Origin: Larix kaempferi
Taxonomy: Eukaryota > Streptophyta > Pinopsida > Pinales > Pinaceae
Length of the DNA stretch: 64,000 nt
Direction of reading: 5' to 3'
NCBI GenBank assembly: GCA_027924585.1
Contig: BSBM01000753.1
Coordinates: 20,231,501 to 20,295,500 of the forward strand
The position numbers were made by a program, and so were the translations under genes. Of the stretch, positions 35,424 to 48,234 are shown piece after piece (positions within the stretch are counted from its first letter, which is position 1; each line of letters starts with the position of its first letter). Under the pieces are notes generated by a model that was given only the letters and a program-made list of their open reading frames with translations, was not told the DNA's origin and did no database searches.

Positions 35424-37348
35424 CCAGCAATTTTGGTAATTTACTATTTTTAGCACTTTTTTCGGGTCCTGAACTCCCGGGGCCATTTTGAGGCCCTAAA
35501 TTACCTTTTTGGCGATCTGGGGGGCCAAATGTTTGCCAGCGACATGCATTTGGTCGTAGTCGAAAGTTGTAAATCTCAGATAGACCTTTCCAACGGGCTA
35601 CTGAGCGCCCCAAACGGAGATCGTATACAAAGTTATGACCCCGAGAAGTTGATGTACTAACTTATCCAAACGGAGCCCGCATGACTTTTGGCGCTTCATC
35701 TCCTCGGGTTAGGTTTTTGGATGTCTAGGGTTTTTGACATTCATGTTTATTGTAAAAAGGCCTTGAGAGCCCCATTGTAACCATCTTTTTGCGAATGAGC
35801 ACCACCGTCACATCTCTTCTCAGAGATATGCCGTCACCATTCCAACAAACTTGTTTTCCGCTGCATTTTACAATTTTAGCTTATTCCTTTATTGAATAGA
35901 AAACCATTTTTACTGTATCTCTATTATTTTGTGTTAAGCATCTAATAATAATATGTATTCATTTCGTTCTACTCATAAAATCCAGATCATTTATTGTCCA
36001 ACAATTTTCAAATGAAATGTACACTTAGATTATATTTTCAAGTTAAATTGTATGTACATTTTAACTATTTTTAAATTTCTAAACTTTACTAACAATTTTC
36101 AATGTTATTAGAATAATTTTCAAATTAAATGTACACTTAGACACTATATTTTCAAGTTAAATTGTACATATTTAACTAATTGCAATTTTTTAAGTTACTA
36201 ACAATTTCAAGTTAAATGTAATTTAAATTCTCGTTTTGTTAGAAAATTCGATTTCAAAACAAATGAATGAATATTTTGAAATTTACATGTTTGATAGTTA
36301 TGTATTAGTTAGAATTTATTTAATTTGAAAACAAATGAATGAATATTTTCATAGTTATGGTGGTTGGCAATATTTTCATAGTAATGAATATTTGAATACA
36401 AATGACTGTTCAAAGAGCTATTGAATTATAATGTTTACTTTAAAAAAATTCCATCTATCACATATATTTTTATTTGCATAACATGACATATCACCATGAT
36501 AAGATTAATGATTAGAATCATATATTTTGTTAAGACAAATTGGAAATAATTAAATTTGGAATGTTTGCAACCTTGCATTGATATGTGAAGCATTTTTTAT
36601 AAAAAATCCTTAAATTGCAATTTATGATAAAATTACAATTTTCATTTAAATGTCTATTGTTGAAATTGCAAAATCATCAACTAATGAAAATGTTATTTTG
36701 CATTAAAAATTATGAATTTCTCCGCAATCATATCACTACAATGTTTTTAATTAAATATCGTATTCATCTCTAAATCAATGTTTTTTTCCCCACATTTAGA
36801 GTATAATAGGTATGTTATGATGGGTAGAAAATCAATCTTAAATTTTTATTTCATGTATATACAACACGGGATGCATGATATTGTCCTTGAAATTATAGGG
36901 TTGAAGTGTTGTAATCAATTATTCTTTGCATGGTGATTTGCAACTTGTATTTTAAATATTTATTTATTTATAAATTATACCATAAAGTTAAAATAACATT
37001 TTTCTTGTAATGTAAAAGTAAAATGGACATAAATTGCATAAAGAAAATTTGCCCACAATTATATATTGTGATGATTGTAAATGATATTAATTTTTATGCC
37101 CACAATAATTTTTGTCAAGATATTAATAATTATCTTGACTTAAATATATATAGTTCATTTTCAAGTTACTAGCAATTTAAAGTTAAATGTACAAGTTACT
37201 ACCAATTTCAAGTTACAAGCAATTTCAAATTTTACTAGGAATTTCAAACTTTACTTCTAGAACAATTGTCAAGTTTAATTCAGTTAGCAATTTCAAGTTA
37301 CTTGAGCAATTTCAAATTTCAAGTTACTAGCAATTTCAAGTTACTTGA

Positions 37349-38018
37349 TGTTAAGATCCTAGTGGGCGGCCTTCACTAACACCTCGGGGTTTTGGTGTAA
37401 CGGTTTGTATCATTTGGTATCAGATCACTTTCTTGGGATCGTTGGGTGGAATTTCTACCATTTTTTTTTCGCATCTGTTGCAAGTTCGGATCTGAGAATA
37501 ATCTCTGTCAGCTTAACAATGGGAAGTACTTGGGCATAAGCCCTAAAACTCATTGTGAGGAGTACCATAGGAACCCCAAAGTAGCTAGCCCATTGAAAGG
37601 ATCTGCCAGCGAAAAGGCCAACGACCCCTACATGATTGACTAGTTTTTCCCCGTGAGGTAAACCAAGAGCTGTCGTTTGTGGCCAAGCAGTTATCAGTTT
37701 TACCTGATCCGTGGAGTGAGGGGTACTGCCTCAATACGCAAGCCGTTAGACAACATTGGTGGCCAAGTGAAACACCTGAACTGTTAGGAAGCCGAACATA
37801 CCTGGGGTCCATATCTACTTTTAGCTGAACTGTTGTCGATCACTTCCGCGCCATTTCAGATCCAACGTCCGCATTGCAGTGTTCGTCCGGGGCTCGTACG
37901 GCGCAGATGGGACACCGCCATACGGGCGCACATCCAGCCCAGAGTCTGGACCGCAGAGCGTGGTGGGATGTTAAGATCCTAGTGGGTGTCCTTCACTAAC
38001 ACCTCGGGGTTTTGGTGT
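37349..38018 (+). mobile_element. TRIM-like element, copy 3 (3' LTR truncated)
   Basis: Same organisation as copy 1, nearly identical in sequence, cut at the same GGTGT/CCAGC junction. Confidence 0.8.
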
Positions 38019-39944
38019 CCAGCAATTTTGGTAATTTACTATTTTTAGCACTTTTTTCGGGTCCTGAACTCCCGGGGCCATTTTGAGGCCCTAAATTACC
38101 TTTTTGGCGATCTTGGGGGCCAAATGGTTGCCAGCGACATGCATTTGGTCCTAGTCGAAAGTTGTAAATCTCAGATAGACCTTTCCAACGGGCTACTGAG
38201 CGCCCCAAACGGAGATCGTATACAAAGTTATGACCCCGAGAAGTTGATGTACTAACTTATCCAAACGGAGCCCGCATGACTTTTGGCGCTTCATCTCCTC
38301 GGGTTAGGTTTTTGGATGTCTAGGGTTTTTGACATTCATGTTTATTGTAAAAGGGCCTTGAGAGCCCCATTGTAACCATCTTTTTTGCGAATGAGCACAA
38401 CCGTCACATCTCTTCTCAGAGATAAGCCGCCACCATTCCAACAAACTTGTTTTCCGCTGCATTTTACAATTTTAGCTTATTCCTTTATTGAATAGAAAAC
38501 CAGTTTTACTGTATCTCTATTATTTTGTGTTAAGCATCTAATAATAATCTGTATTCATTTCGTTCTACTCATAAAATCCAGATCATTTATTGTCCAACAA
38601 TTTTCAAATGAAATGTACACTTAGATTATATTTTCAAGTTAAATTGTATGTACATTTTAACTATTTTTAAATTTCTAAACTTTACTAACAATTTTCAATG
38701 TTATTAGAATAATTTTCAAATTAAATGTACACTTAGACACTATATTTTCAAGTTAAATTGTACATATTTAACTAATTGCAATTTTTTAAGTTACTAACAA
38801 TTTCAAGTTAAATGTAATTTAAATTCTTGTTTTGTTAGAAAATTCGATTTCAAAACAAATGAATGAATATGTTGAAATTTACATGTTTGATAGTTATGTA
38901 TTAGTTAGAATTTATTTAATTTGAAAACAAATGAATGAATATTTTCATAGTTATGGTGGTTGGCAATATTTTCATAGTAATGAATATTTGAATACAAATG
39001 ACTGTTCAAAGAGCTATTGAATTATAATGTTTACTTTAAAAAAATTCCATCTATCACATATATTTTTATTTGCATAACATGACATATCACCATGATAAGA
39101 TTAATGATTAGAATCATATATTTTGTTAGGACAAATTGGAAATAATTAAATTTGGAATGTTTGCAACCTTGCATTGATATGTGAAGCATTTTTTATAAAA
39201 AATCCTTAAATTGCAATTTATGATAAAATTACAATTTTCATTTAAATGTCTATTGTTGAAATTGCAAAATCATCAACTAATGAAAATGTTATTTTGCATT
39301 AAAAATTATGAATTTCTCCCCAATCATATCACTACAATGTTTTTAATTAAATATCGTATTCATCTCTAAATCAATGTTTTTTTCCCCACATTTAGAGTAT
39401 AATAGGTATGTTATGATGGGTAGAAAATCAATCTTAAATTTTTATTTCATGTATATACAACACGGGATGCATGATGTTGTCCTTGAAATTATAGGGTTGA
39501 AGTGTTGTAATCAATTATTCTTTGCATGGTGATTTGCAACTTGTATTTTAAATATTTATTTATTTATAAATTATACCATAAAGTTAAAATAACATTTTTC
39601 TTGTAATGTAAAAGTAAAATGGACATAAATTGCATAAAGAAAATTTGCCCACAATTATATATTGTGATGATTGTAAATGATATTAATTTTTATGCCCACA
39701 ATAATTTTTGTCAAGATATTAATAATTATCTTGACTTAAATATATATAGTTGATTTTCAAGTTACTAGCAATTTAAAGTTAAATGTACAAGTTACTACCA
39801 ATTTCAAGTTACAAGCAATTTCAAATTTTACTAGGAATTTAAAACTTTACTTCTAGAACAATTGTCAAGTTTAATTCAGTTAGCAATTTCAAGTTATTTG
39901 AGCAATTTCAAATTTCAAGTTACTAGCAATTTCAAGTTACTTGA

Positions 39945-40627
39945 TGTTAAGATCCTAGTGGGCGGCCTTCACTAACACCTCGGGGTTTTGGTGTAACGGT
40001 TTGTATCATTTGGTATCAGATCACTTTCTTGGGATCGTTGGGTGGAATTTCTACCATTTTTTTTCGCATCTGTTGCAAGTTCGGATCTGAAAATAATCTC
40101 TGTCCGCTTAACAATGGGAAGTACTTGGGCATAAGCCCTAAAACTCATTGTGAGGAGTACCATAGGAACCCCAAAGTAGCTAGCCCATTGAAAGGATCTG
40201 CCAGCGAAAAGGCCAACGACCCCTACATGATTGACTAGTTTTTCCCCGTGAGGTAAACCAAGAGTTGTCATTTGTGGCCAAGCAGTTATCAGTTTTACCT
40301 GATCCGTGGAGTGAGGGGTGCTGCCTCAATACGCAAGCCGTTAGACAACATTGGTGGCCAAGTGAAACACCTGAACTGTTAGGAAGCCGAACATACCTGG
40401 GGTCCATATCTACTTTTAGCTGAACTGTTGTCGATCACTTCCGCGCCATTTCAGATCCAACGTCCGCATTGCAGTGTTCGTCCGGGGCTCGTACGGCGCA
40501 GATGGGACACCGCCATACGGGCGCACATCCAGCCCAGAGTCTGGACTGCAAAGCGTGGTGGGATGTTAAGATCCTAGTGGGTGTCCTTCACTAACACCTC
40601 GGGGTTTTGGTGTAACAGTTCGTATCA
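39945..40627 (+). mobile_element. TRIM-like element, copy 4, complete (683 bp)
   Basis: LTRs of 64 bp at 39945-40008 and 40564-40627 begin TGTTAAGATCC and end GTATCA. TGGTATCAGATC (primer site) lies two bases after the first LTR, and GGTGGGA precedes the second. CTTGA flanks the element at 39940-39944 and 40628-40632. The internal part is about 550 bp with no credible protein. This fits a terminal-repeat retrotransposon in miniature, with unusually short LTRs. It depends on other elements for movement (known of the class). Confidence 0.85.
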
Positions 40628-40839
40628 CTTGAGCAATTTCAAGTTACTAGCAATTTCAATTTTTACTTAGAACAATTCTCAAGCTAAATGTATTAGTTGG
40701 AAAATTCAATTCACATGCAATTTTAAATTTTTAAATTTTTCAATTTCCACATCAAATTTCAAGTTACTAGCAATTTTAAAGTTCAATGCACAACTATCAA
40801 TTAACCAATTTTCAATTTATTAATTTACATGTTATGTAG

Positions 40840-43692
40840 GGAGAAATTATGGTCAGACATCACATCATGGTGATCAAGAATCACATGATCCTGATCAGCC
40901 ATCACATGACACCTTTCCCTCTCACATTGAAAATATAATGAGGAATTGTAGTGGGGTTGGAAGTGGTGGAAATTTTTTAGAGGATTGTGCAGTTGTTTCT
41001 GCACAAGAAGAGATTGGGAACTTGATCCCTGGTCGGAGAGTTAGAGAGCATGTCAATAACATAATCAATTCATATTTTGAACAACATTCAATGATGGCAC
41101 AAGCTCAAATCGTACATGGGTTGATCAAACACAAAAAATTGAAACGTGCCGCAAAGTTGTTGGGTTTCAAGATGTTAAAACAAAAAATACATGCGAGAAT
41201 GCAATAGAAAATGTAAGAACTACATTATCTTCATTTGGAAAATCAAGAAACAATGATACCCAAGCTGCTCGTAGGGCAATTACAATGGCTGTTGTGGCAC
41301 AAAGAACCTCAAGAAATCGAATGGTATCAACAATGGCATCATTGCTCAATGTTTCAAAAAGAAAATTGCTCCAATATACTAAATTCAGGGTCTGGATAGA
41401 TGAAAACGATGAAGCTGCTTGTTGGAATCTTATTTGTAGGGAACCCTATCAAGGTAGGATGGCAGCATGCATTAGAGAGAAAGTAATAGATTTTTGGATA
41501 GCCATTCTCATGCTATTCCAGATCGAAAGCATGTCTTGCAACAATGTTTATACAGAGGCATTTATCAGGAGCATTGTAAGCATGTGATGGAGATGACAGG
41601 AGTTGCACTTTTCGAGGAATTCCAAGAAACCAATCCTGGTGTTCAAATATTATTTAGCATGTTCAGCAAATTGAAACCGTGGTATATTAGGCCAAATACG
41701 ATTCGCGACACTTGTTGATGTCGGTACCACGTTGAATTTCAACTATACTATGACACATTTCTGGATTTTTGCAAAAGGCATTGGAACGATGTACTAGATC
41801 CTCACACAGTGCAAGATTTTATTTGTATGATACTATGCAACAGGAATCCTGAACACATGTTTTTCAATAAGAGGTGTGTAGGTGGGAGAAAATTCCATGA
41901 ATGCGGTGATTTGAAATTGTTCCATAGGAACTTTCCTATCAATCCAACACACCATGGATTGTCAGATATCACCATTAGGTGGAAGAGGTACGAGTACATA
42001 ACCATGAATCCAACATCTTCTTCATCTATGCCATCCAAGAGGATTGACTTGCTCGATGATGAGATTCATGTTTCAGATTTCATGGAGAAGTTTTAAAGTC
42101 ATATTTATAAATACATAAAGCACTCCCATAGGTCCAAGTGGCAAGCTTTAGAATTCAAGCATTCTTGTGACGTATTTGAGCTGGGCACAATCTTATCAGT
42201 GGTAGACTTTGCAGAGAACTACACATTTGCTCCTTAGAGAGAGATACAAAGTGAGTACTATCACTCCTACCAAGTGTCTATCTTCATACATGTATTGTAC
42301 AGACATGCTCAGGAAAGCATTGATGGTAGGGATAGCACTCCCCAGTCATGTGAAGTGATCAAGGAGTACCATTTTTATGTTAGTGATGATCGTGAGCATG
42401 ACACATTGTTCATTCAACACTGCTTTGGGATGATTTATGATTCATTCAGGCAGAGAGGCATATCATTTACTGAACACTGGATTTGGTCATATGGGTGTGC
42501 AGGGAAATTCAAATAGGCACGCTCATTTTATTGGTTGAGTCGCCTGCACAAACATACAGGAATCCAACACACCTGGATCTTTTTTGACACAGGGCATGGG
42601 AAGGGTGAACATGATGGCACAGGTGCATGTGTGAAATGAGCACTTCGGAGGTACCAGATGAGTCATGGTGCAACCTAACTCAAATGCTCCACTGAAGTAG
42701 TTGATTGGTGCACAGGTCATTTGGGACATCAAGGTCGTGAACAAGGAAGGCCGGTGTGTAGGTAATAAACTCCAAACTCAATTAATAAGCTAATAACATT
42801 CAGTATCATCATTTCCAAAAGAAAACATGTACTCGATAGGAATTTACATATGACAAACTGAATTCCATGCCAGTTCTTCTGGGATGTTGCCGTTGGAGAT
42901 GTTAATAGATCCATGCCATGGTATTGTGACACCATCCCTGGTATAAGGGAATTGCATTCTGTTCGAAGTAAAGATATGGGGGACATTTTCCATTGAAACG
43001 AGGAAGTATGCCTCCTTTTGCGATTTTTGCATTGATGCAAATGGATGCAAGCTTGATCACTGTGAAAATGATTTATATGTCAAACCATGGAAATATGTAT
43101 CTCTTAATCCAAAGGTCCCACATCTAATTCCAACATGGAAAGAGATGCACATTGAAGAGGCAATGGTCTCATTAGATCATGATCGAGTTTTTGATATGGT
43201 TAGGGAAGGTACAAGAGTCTTCATTAAGTTAATTAGTTCATTATATCTTAAACATATACAAATGTTGTAGAAATTTGCACGTAGGACATTTGAATAATAT
43301 TTGTAATGTATCTTGCAGGTGATGTATTCGTTGTCATTGCACCCCTCCACAACCAAGAAAATGTTGCATACTATTTGATGCGGTGCATGAAAATAAAGAG
43401 TAGGTTGGTGCGACCCTACCAAGATGGGGACTTCACATACCAGACTGGAGACATGGTTCTAATGGGACACGTTTTTGAAAAAGTGAAAAAACAAGGTGCT
43501 CACATTATTTACAGAGATCTTATGCCTGAATATATACCATGTCAATACAATCATTTGGTGGTTGCAGTTCAGATATCTCTAATAGAAATCAAGGTGAAGA
43601 GAGGTGATCCAAAGAGATGGAAGATGACAGAAGCTGACCATGAACGTATTATGGAGACTTGCATTCCTATAACCCATTGGCTAGATGAATGA
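40840..43692 (+). pseudogene. Sola-like DDE transposase, exons 2-4 (copy X)
   Basis: Exons 40840-42761, 42874-43208 and 43319-43692 have GT-AG borders shared with copy delta. Exon 2 reads an N-terminal region (FLEDCAVVSAQEEIGN; HSMMAQAQIVHGLIKH), a Cys/His segment (CRYHVEFQLYY; FFNKRCVGGRKFHECGD), then the presumed catalytic part. That part has the first Asp in SVVDFAENYTF (42205-42207), EYHFYVSDDREHDTLF, WSYGCAGKFK where the second Asp is replaced by Tyr (42490-42492), and GHGKGEHDG. Exon 4 ends TCIPITHWLDE. The pattern of FAENY, HDT, WSDG and GHGKGEHDG agrees with what I know of Sola transposases, and 4-bp TSDs agree too. Stops, shifts and the lost Asp make it inactive. It would cut and join transposon ends in the nucleus. 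Superfamily assignment is moderate; a transposase is nearly certain. Confidence 0.7.
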
Positions 43693-44045
43693 GTTACATG
43701 TATGCCACTTGCATCATTGGCATAGTTTTCATGTTGTCTTGTGTAATATGTTTTTGGATGTTTTTGTGGAGGTTGTTTTATAAAGGTATTTTTGTAGATG
43801 GTTTAATGTCAAGAATACAAATACTAGATGGGAGGCTTTTGTGAAATTTGGGTCATGGTGCTCCAATTTGAATACACTTGAACATGTACATGTTCTAATT
43901 TTAAATTTTGATTTCAAATACAATTGTAATGTAATTGAGAATTTAAAATACATCTATACAATGTGGAATTGTAAAATTTAAATTTTGAATTGTATAATGT
44001 ATTCTAATTTTAAATTTTGATTCCAAACTTGCAAAATTTTATACA
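43693..44045. other. Transposase 3' flank of copy X
   Basis: Homologous to the delta copy from its stop codon outward (54178 down to 53925) for the first 190 bp, including GGGTCATG(G/A)TGCTCCAAT. It then becomes the AT-rich spacer also seen near 14310-14470. A poly(A) signal cannot be singled out in such AT-rich DNA. Confidence 0.6.
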
Positions 44046-45491
44046 TTATAATCCAGGTTAACCCAAAATCATTAAACTTATGTATTTTAGGTTTAAGGTC
44101 AGTAAATATTTGCTTTAACTAAGTAAAATTCATGATGGCCAAAACTTAATTTGTATTTTCATATTTATAAGTATGGAAATCATTTGAAATGAGTTTGGGT
44201 ACCTTGAAAACACATAAGTATCATAATTTAGAGTGATATATAAAATTCCATACAAAAGGTTTGGGTGTTGTAGAATGCTATATATAAATTCATATACAAT
44301 CTTTAATATATAACTTAAGTCACTACTTTATTGGTGCTTGGATCTCTACAACTGAAACACAAGCATAAAGGAATTGGAACACAAGCAAAAAGGAATTGAG
44401 AGATAACTACCATGGTTAGCATGCAATGCATGCCCACTTAATTCAATTTAGGAGTATGATGATTAAGGAATACATTGTTTATGCAATTGAGAGTCCGCAC
44501 ACCTTTAGGGAAATTTATATGGCTCTAGACTTGATCCTTAAACCTCTAGACTCTTCTATGTCCCTTGTATTCATATGTGACAATGCTCTATATAATAGAT
44601 ACTCAATGTTGTCACCTACCTTGAACTTGAATTTGGTGATCGATAACCATTTTGTGCAACATTATTTAATATATGAATTTAGAAAATTTTGGGCATTATA
44701 ATTATTGTTTGGACCACACATTCTTGTATTGATAACCTAGAATTTTTACTATTTAGGACTATTGTGTTTCCCTTGATTGTTCATAGTCTATCATTGAAGC
44801 TTCAACCAGAGGTCTCATACATACCCATGTGTGGTATATATGTGACTCTTCCTTAGCTATATTTTTTGGGACGTGACCGCAATCAGTCCATAGTTTTGAA
44901 TTTTTCTTACTAAGGGAAATGAAGGGCACCAAAACACTCCTTCAATTTGATTTCCTTCCAAAGCAATTGATTAATAATTAGATTGACCTTGCTAGTAGAA
45001 TTTTTACATTCGTGGGTGACATTTAGTTATGGTGATTTGGTGGTTGAAAATCCCTTTGCTTGACACTTGTATGGCATCCACATAATTCTTGAATTCATTT
45101 GTTATAATCTTGTATCATGGTGAACTATGTACTTGATGGCATCAAGTGCAAGGCATGATGAGATGAGGATTACATCGTCCATATCATCAAAACGATTTGT
45201 AATGTTTTGTCATAAGTAGTTGGGAAGCATAGTCTCACAAAACATTATTTTGTTTGTTGATGTAAGCATTCATTAACTTTACATACTCGCATTCAATAAA
45301 ATGTTATTTTGTATGTTGATGTGAACATTCATTACTTTACATGCTTTCTTTTAATAAACATTTCATTAGTTTTGTTGCCTAAGTATTTATTTTGTGAGAC
45401 ATATAAATTGCAATAATGGTTTATCTTACCTTTCTTTGTATAAATCAAAGTATATGAACTTCACATTTTGTATAATCAAAGTATATGAACT
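44046..45491. other. Copy X-specific segment, no gene recognised
   Basis: Between GCAAAATTTTATACATTATAATCC and CACAAACATTCACTATAATT copy X has about 1.4 kb, while copy gamma has about 330 unrelated bp between the same anchors. The largest open frame (44426-44701, 91 codons) has no recognisable motif. It may be another insertion whose ends I could not define. Confidence 0.45.
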
Positions 45492-45558
45492 TCACAAACA
45501 TTCACTATAATTTCTAACCATCAAACCTTCTCAATTTTTGGATTACATGCATCAAAAA

Positions 45559-47369
45559 CACGGGGGGTTCACTCAATGAACTTGTTACATAGCACGATCG
45601 TTCACATGATATTAAAGAATACCCCTAATTTCACTAAATATTGGAAAATGCATCCTAAAATTTTATTGTTGAACTCCCCTCCCAATATTCCTTTCCAATT
45701 AAGAAAACCCCTAGTTTCACCAGATATTGTAGGTATCCATTTTTATCAACCCATTTTTAACACCCCCTTTATATCATATTATCAAGTTGCAACAAAAAGG
45801 AGCCCTAACACATCTTAGTATAAGCAAACAAGATGCTAAATAAAATAATAGTATAATGCTAATAATGATCCCACTAGGATTGCGGGGTTGATCAATTTTT
45901 AGCATTGGATAGTGGAACACCTGAAGAAATAGTACTAGGGAAGCCAAAATGCGTAAAACAAAACCTAGTCAAAAGATCAACATAACAAAGAATGTAAAAT
46001 ATTTATAGTCCAATTGTTAGTGCAATGCTTAGAAAATATGAGAATTGCAGATGTTTCACACCACAACCTACAAATATACCAATTTTATATCATGTAAATA
46101 TGAATATAGCTATGGAGAACTCACGTTTTCTATAAGCTTAATAAATTAAACTCCATAAAAATTCAAAATTGAAACCCATTTGTGATGGACGCCCCTACCT
46201 TCCTATAAAAACAAACATCATTGATGTTTGAACCCAACTGAACATATAAAAATTCCTTTTACTTTTCAATAACACCATATGATCATGTGCAAAGCTTGGA
46301 TTTGGGTCATTCACAAGATCCAATGAATTGCCTCCACTTACTCTACATTTATTCTTGCAATCAAACAAATTAACAAAATTAGTTACCTTTTCTTGGGTTG
46401 TACCTAGTTTTTTTAATCTTTAAAGGATAGGGAAATATCTCCATTGTTAGGTTTCAACTATGCAATAGTTATAAAAGTACATAGATGGTGAAACTTATAT
46501 GATAACATTTCATGGTAATGATAACACATAGGGTATATAAATAAGGATTTATATTTTCACCTATGTGAATCATGTTAATTCCAATACAATATTAAGATAA
46601 ATGCCTTGCATATAAGAATTGAAATTACAATTATGACTGTGCCAAATATAACTCAATCGAACAAGTATTCCTAACTAGCAATGTGAAAATATTAAAGAAG
46701 AATACAAAAAGTTGAAAGAAATAATTAGTCAAGAAACATTGATCTAACTTTTCTTGGTTCGAGTGAGCCAAGAATGATTGATCTCACTTTTCTTGGTTGT
46801 CGTGGAGCAAGGTTTAATTGAATATCAATTCCCACCTAAACCCTAACCTAAAAAATGAAGAGTTAAATCTTTTACTTGAATGCCTACAAAAATACAATAC
46901 AATTGTTCAAGTCTAGAACTCTCGATTAACTACATCTCTTAAGTTAAAGATGAAAAAAAATATAACATCAATTCAAACCAAGCCTAAATAATCTATTAAA
47001 TGAGGATTGCTCAAGGACAATAATCCAAAGATACTTCTATCGATATTATCATTGGTACACTATTATCATATTTATGCAAAACTTAGGATCATAAGCAATA
47101 TCAAATAAAAATGGAAGATACTTAAGGTTTAGGTGGATATGAATTGAGCCCGTGATTTGGAGGTATGAATTCATCCCACGATTGGAGGTTATTCCTCAGC
47201 ACACCCAAATAAAATAACCCCCAATATGTATATTAATACGTGAAATTAAAAACCCCCCTCGACCCCTTAATACAGGGCGATATATTTTCTAGGTTTTTAA
47301 GAGTATTCAACCCCCCAATATGAATGGACGTGATATGATATTGCCTCACTAGTGAACCCCCCCCCCGTG
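45559..47369. mobile_element. Non-autonomous inverted-repeat DNA element, 1.8 kb, 8-bp TSD
   Basis: Begins CACGGGGGGTTCACT and ends with its inverted equivalent AGTGAACCCCCCCCCCGTG. ATCAAAAA flanks both sides (45551-45558 and 47370-47377). The uninterrupted site GCATCAAAAACCATC is present in copy gamma near 14868. Inside are several GGGGGTT/AACCCCC blocks near each end and no credible transposase. An 8-bp TSD is typical of hAT and P superfamilies, but the CACGG terminus does not fit the usual hAT end, so the class is left open. Confidence 0.8.
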
Positions 47370-47377
47370 ATCAAAAA

Positions 47378-48234
47378 CCATCTTTATCATGCAGTTTTGA
47401 ATGCATAGGAACGGAACCTCTTTGAGAGAAATTAGTTAGTATTATATGGCCTTGCTTGTGTAAAAAAACCTCAATTATCAAACCAAAACACAACTTGTAC
47501 ATGCCTTTGTTTTTGAATTTGTACAATTGTAATGTAATTGAAATTGAACTTGTAAATTGGAACAACACATTGAATTTTCAATTGAAATTACACATTATTT
47601 GAGATTTTAATCTTAAATTGTAATTGAATTGGAATGTGTAAATTGTAATTGAATTGTAATGTGTAGACAACATAATGTATTTGCAATTTCAATTTTTAAT
47701 TTCGAATGTATTCTAATTTTACATGTTGATTTCATTTATGCAATTGTAATGTAGTTGAAAAAGAGCTTTTAAATTGTAATTGATTTGGAATTGAAATTAC
47801 ACATTAAATTTGAAATTTTACATTGTAATTGAATTGGAATTGTAATTTCAATCTTAAAACATAATGTATGTATTCAATTCTAAATTTTCGAAGATGTTCT
47901 GTAGTGTAGTCGAAATTTGCATTTTAAATTGAACTAAATTGTAACTACACATTAAATCTACATTTGAAACGACAAAACATAAATTTGTAACTGTAATAAC
48001 TATATCTAGATCTAATATAAAAAAACAATCGATTTCAAATCATATACAAAATACACATCAAGACATCAATATGATAAAATATACAAAATATGCAAAAGTA
48101 CATATCCAAAGTCCATGTATAAATGATAGACATCCATATCCAAAACATGAAAACGTATACATAGATCATCCAAACACATGGAAATATATAAAATATGAAA
48201 ATATCCAAAACATGGAAATGTATAAATCATCAAC
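47378..48234. repeat. AT-rich spacer between the convergent genes (copy X)
   Basis: Continues the spacer interrupted by the 1.8-kb element. TGTAATTGAATTGGAA-type runs match 15540-16310 of copy gamma closely in order. It separates the transposase and gene 2 stop codons. Confidence 0.7.

Larger units (their letters stand above)
30234..40613 (+). repeat. Four-copy tandem array, 2,595-bp unit (partial Gypsy LTR + transposase intron + TRIM)
   Basis: Units are 30234-32828, 32829-35423, 35424-38018 and 38019-40613. Each has about 0.57 kb of Gypsy 3' LTR, the TTTATTGTCCAAC junction, 1.36 kb of transposase intron and about 0.67 kb of TRIM. Between units the TRIM LTR stops at GGTTTTGGTGT and joins CCAGCAATTTTGG of the Gypsy LTR, the same join at 32828, 35423 and 38018. 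The period is constant to the base, and copies differ by scattered single changes (for example GATCTGGGG against GATCTTGGG). The array expands an intron and does not itself encode a protein. Confidence 0.93.
24540..40839 (+). other. First long intron of the X transposase, expanded by nested insertions
   Basis: Donor GTAAATTATT and acceptor ACATGTTATGTAG match those of copy delta (59762-57780, 1.98 kb). Removing the Gypsy element, the extra tandem units, the TRIM and the duplicated target sites leaves about 1.97 kb here (24540-24949, 30805-32158, 40633-40839). The intron sequence is rich in CAATTTCAAGTTACTAG repeats. Confidence 0.7.

Noticed and set aside
32256-40407. Repeated open frames of 65-106 codons on both strands (for example 32256-32453, 34782-35102, 37585-37812)
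   Set aside because: They recur only because the TRIM and Gypsy LTR parts are tandemly repeated. They span LTR/internal borders and have no domain motif.
30234-40613. CRISPR-like or centromeric satellite array
   Set aside because: The unit is 2,595 bp and made of identifiable transposon parts. There are no short repeats with spacers and only four copies.
44426-44701. 91-codon frame in the X-specific segment
   Set aside because: Starts with ATG but has no motif and no second copy to compare. Not enough for a gene call.
45559-47369. Assignment to the hAT superfamily
   Set aside because: The 8-bp TSD fits, but the end CACGG does not fit the usual hAT terminus and there is no transposase inside. 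Class left open.
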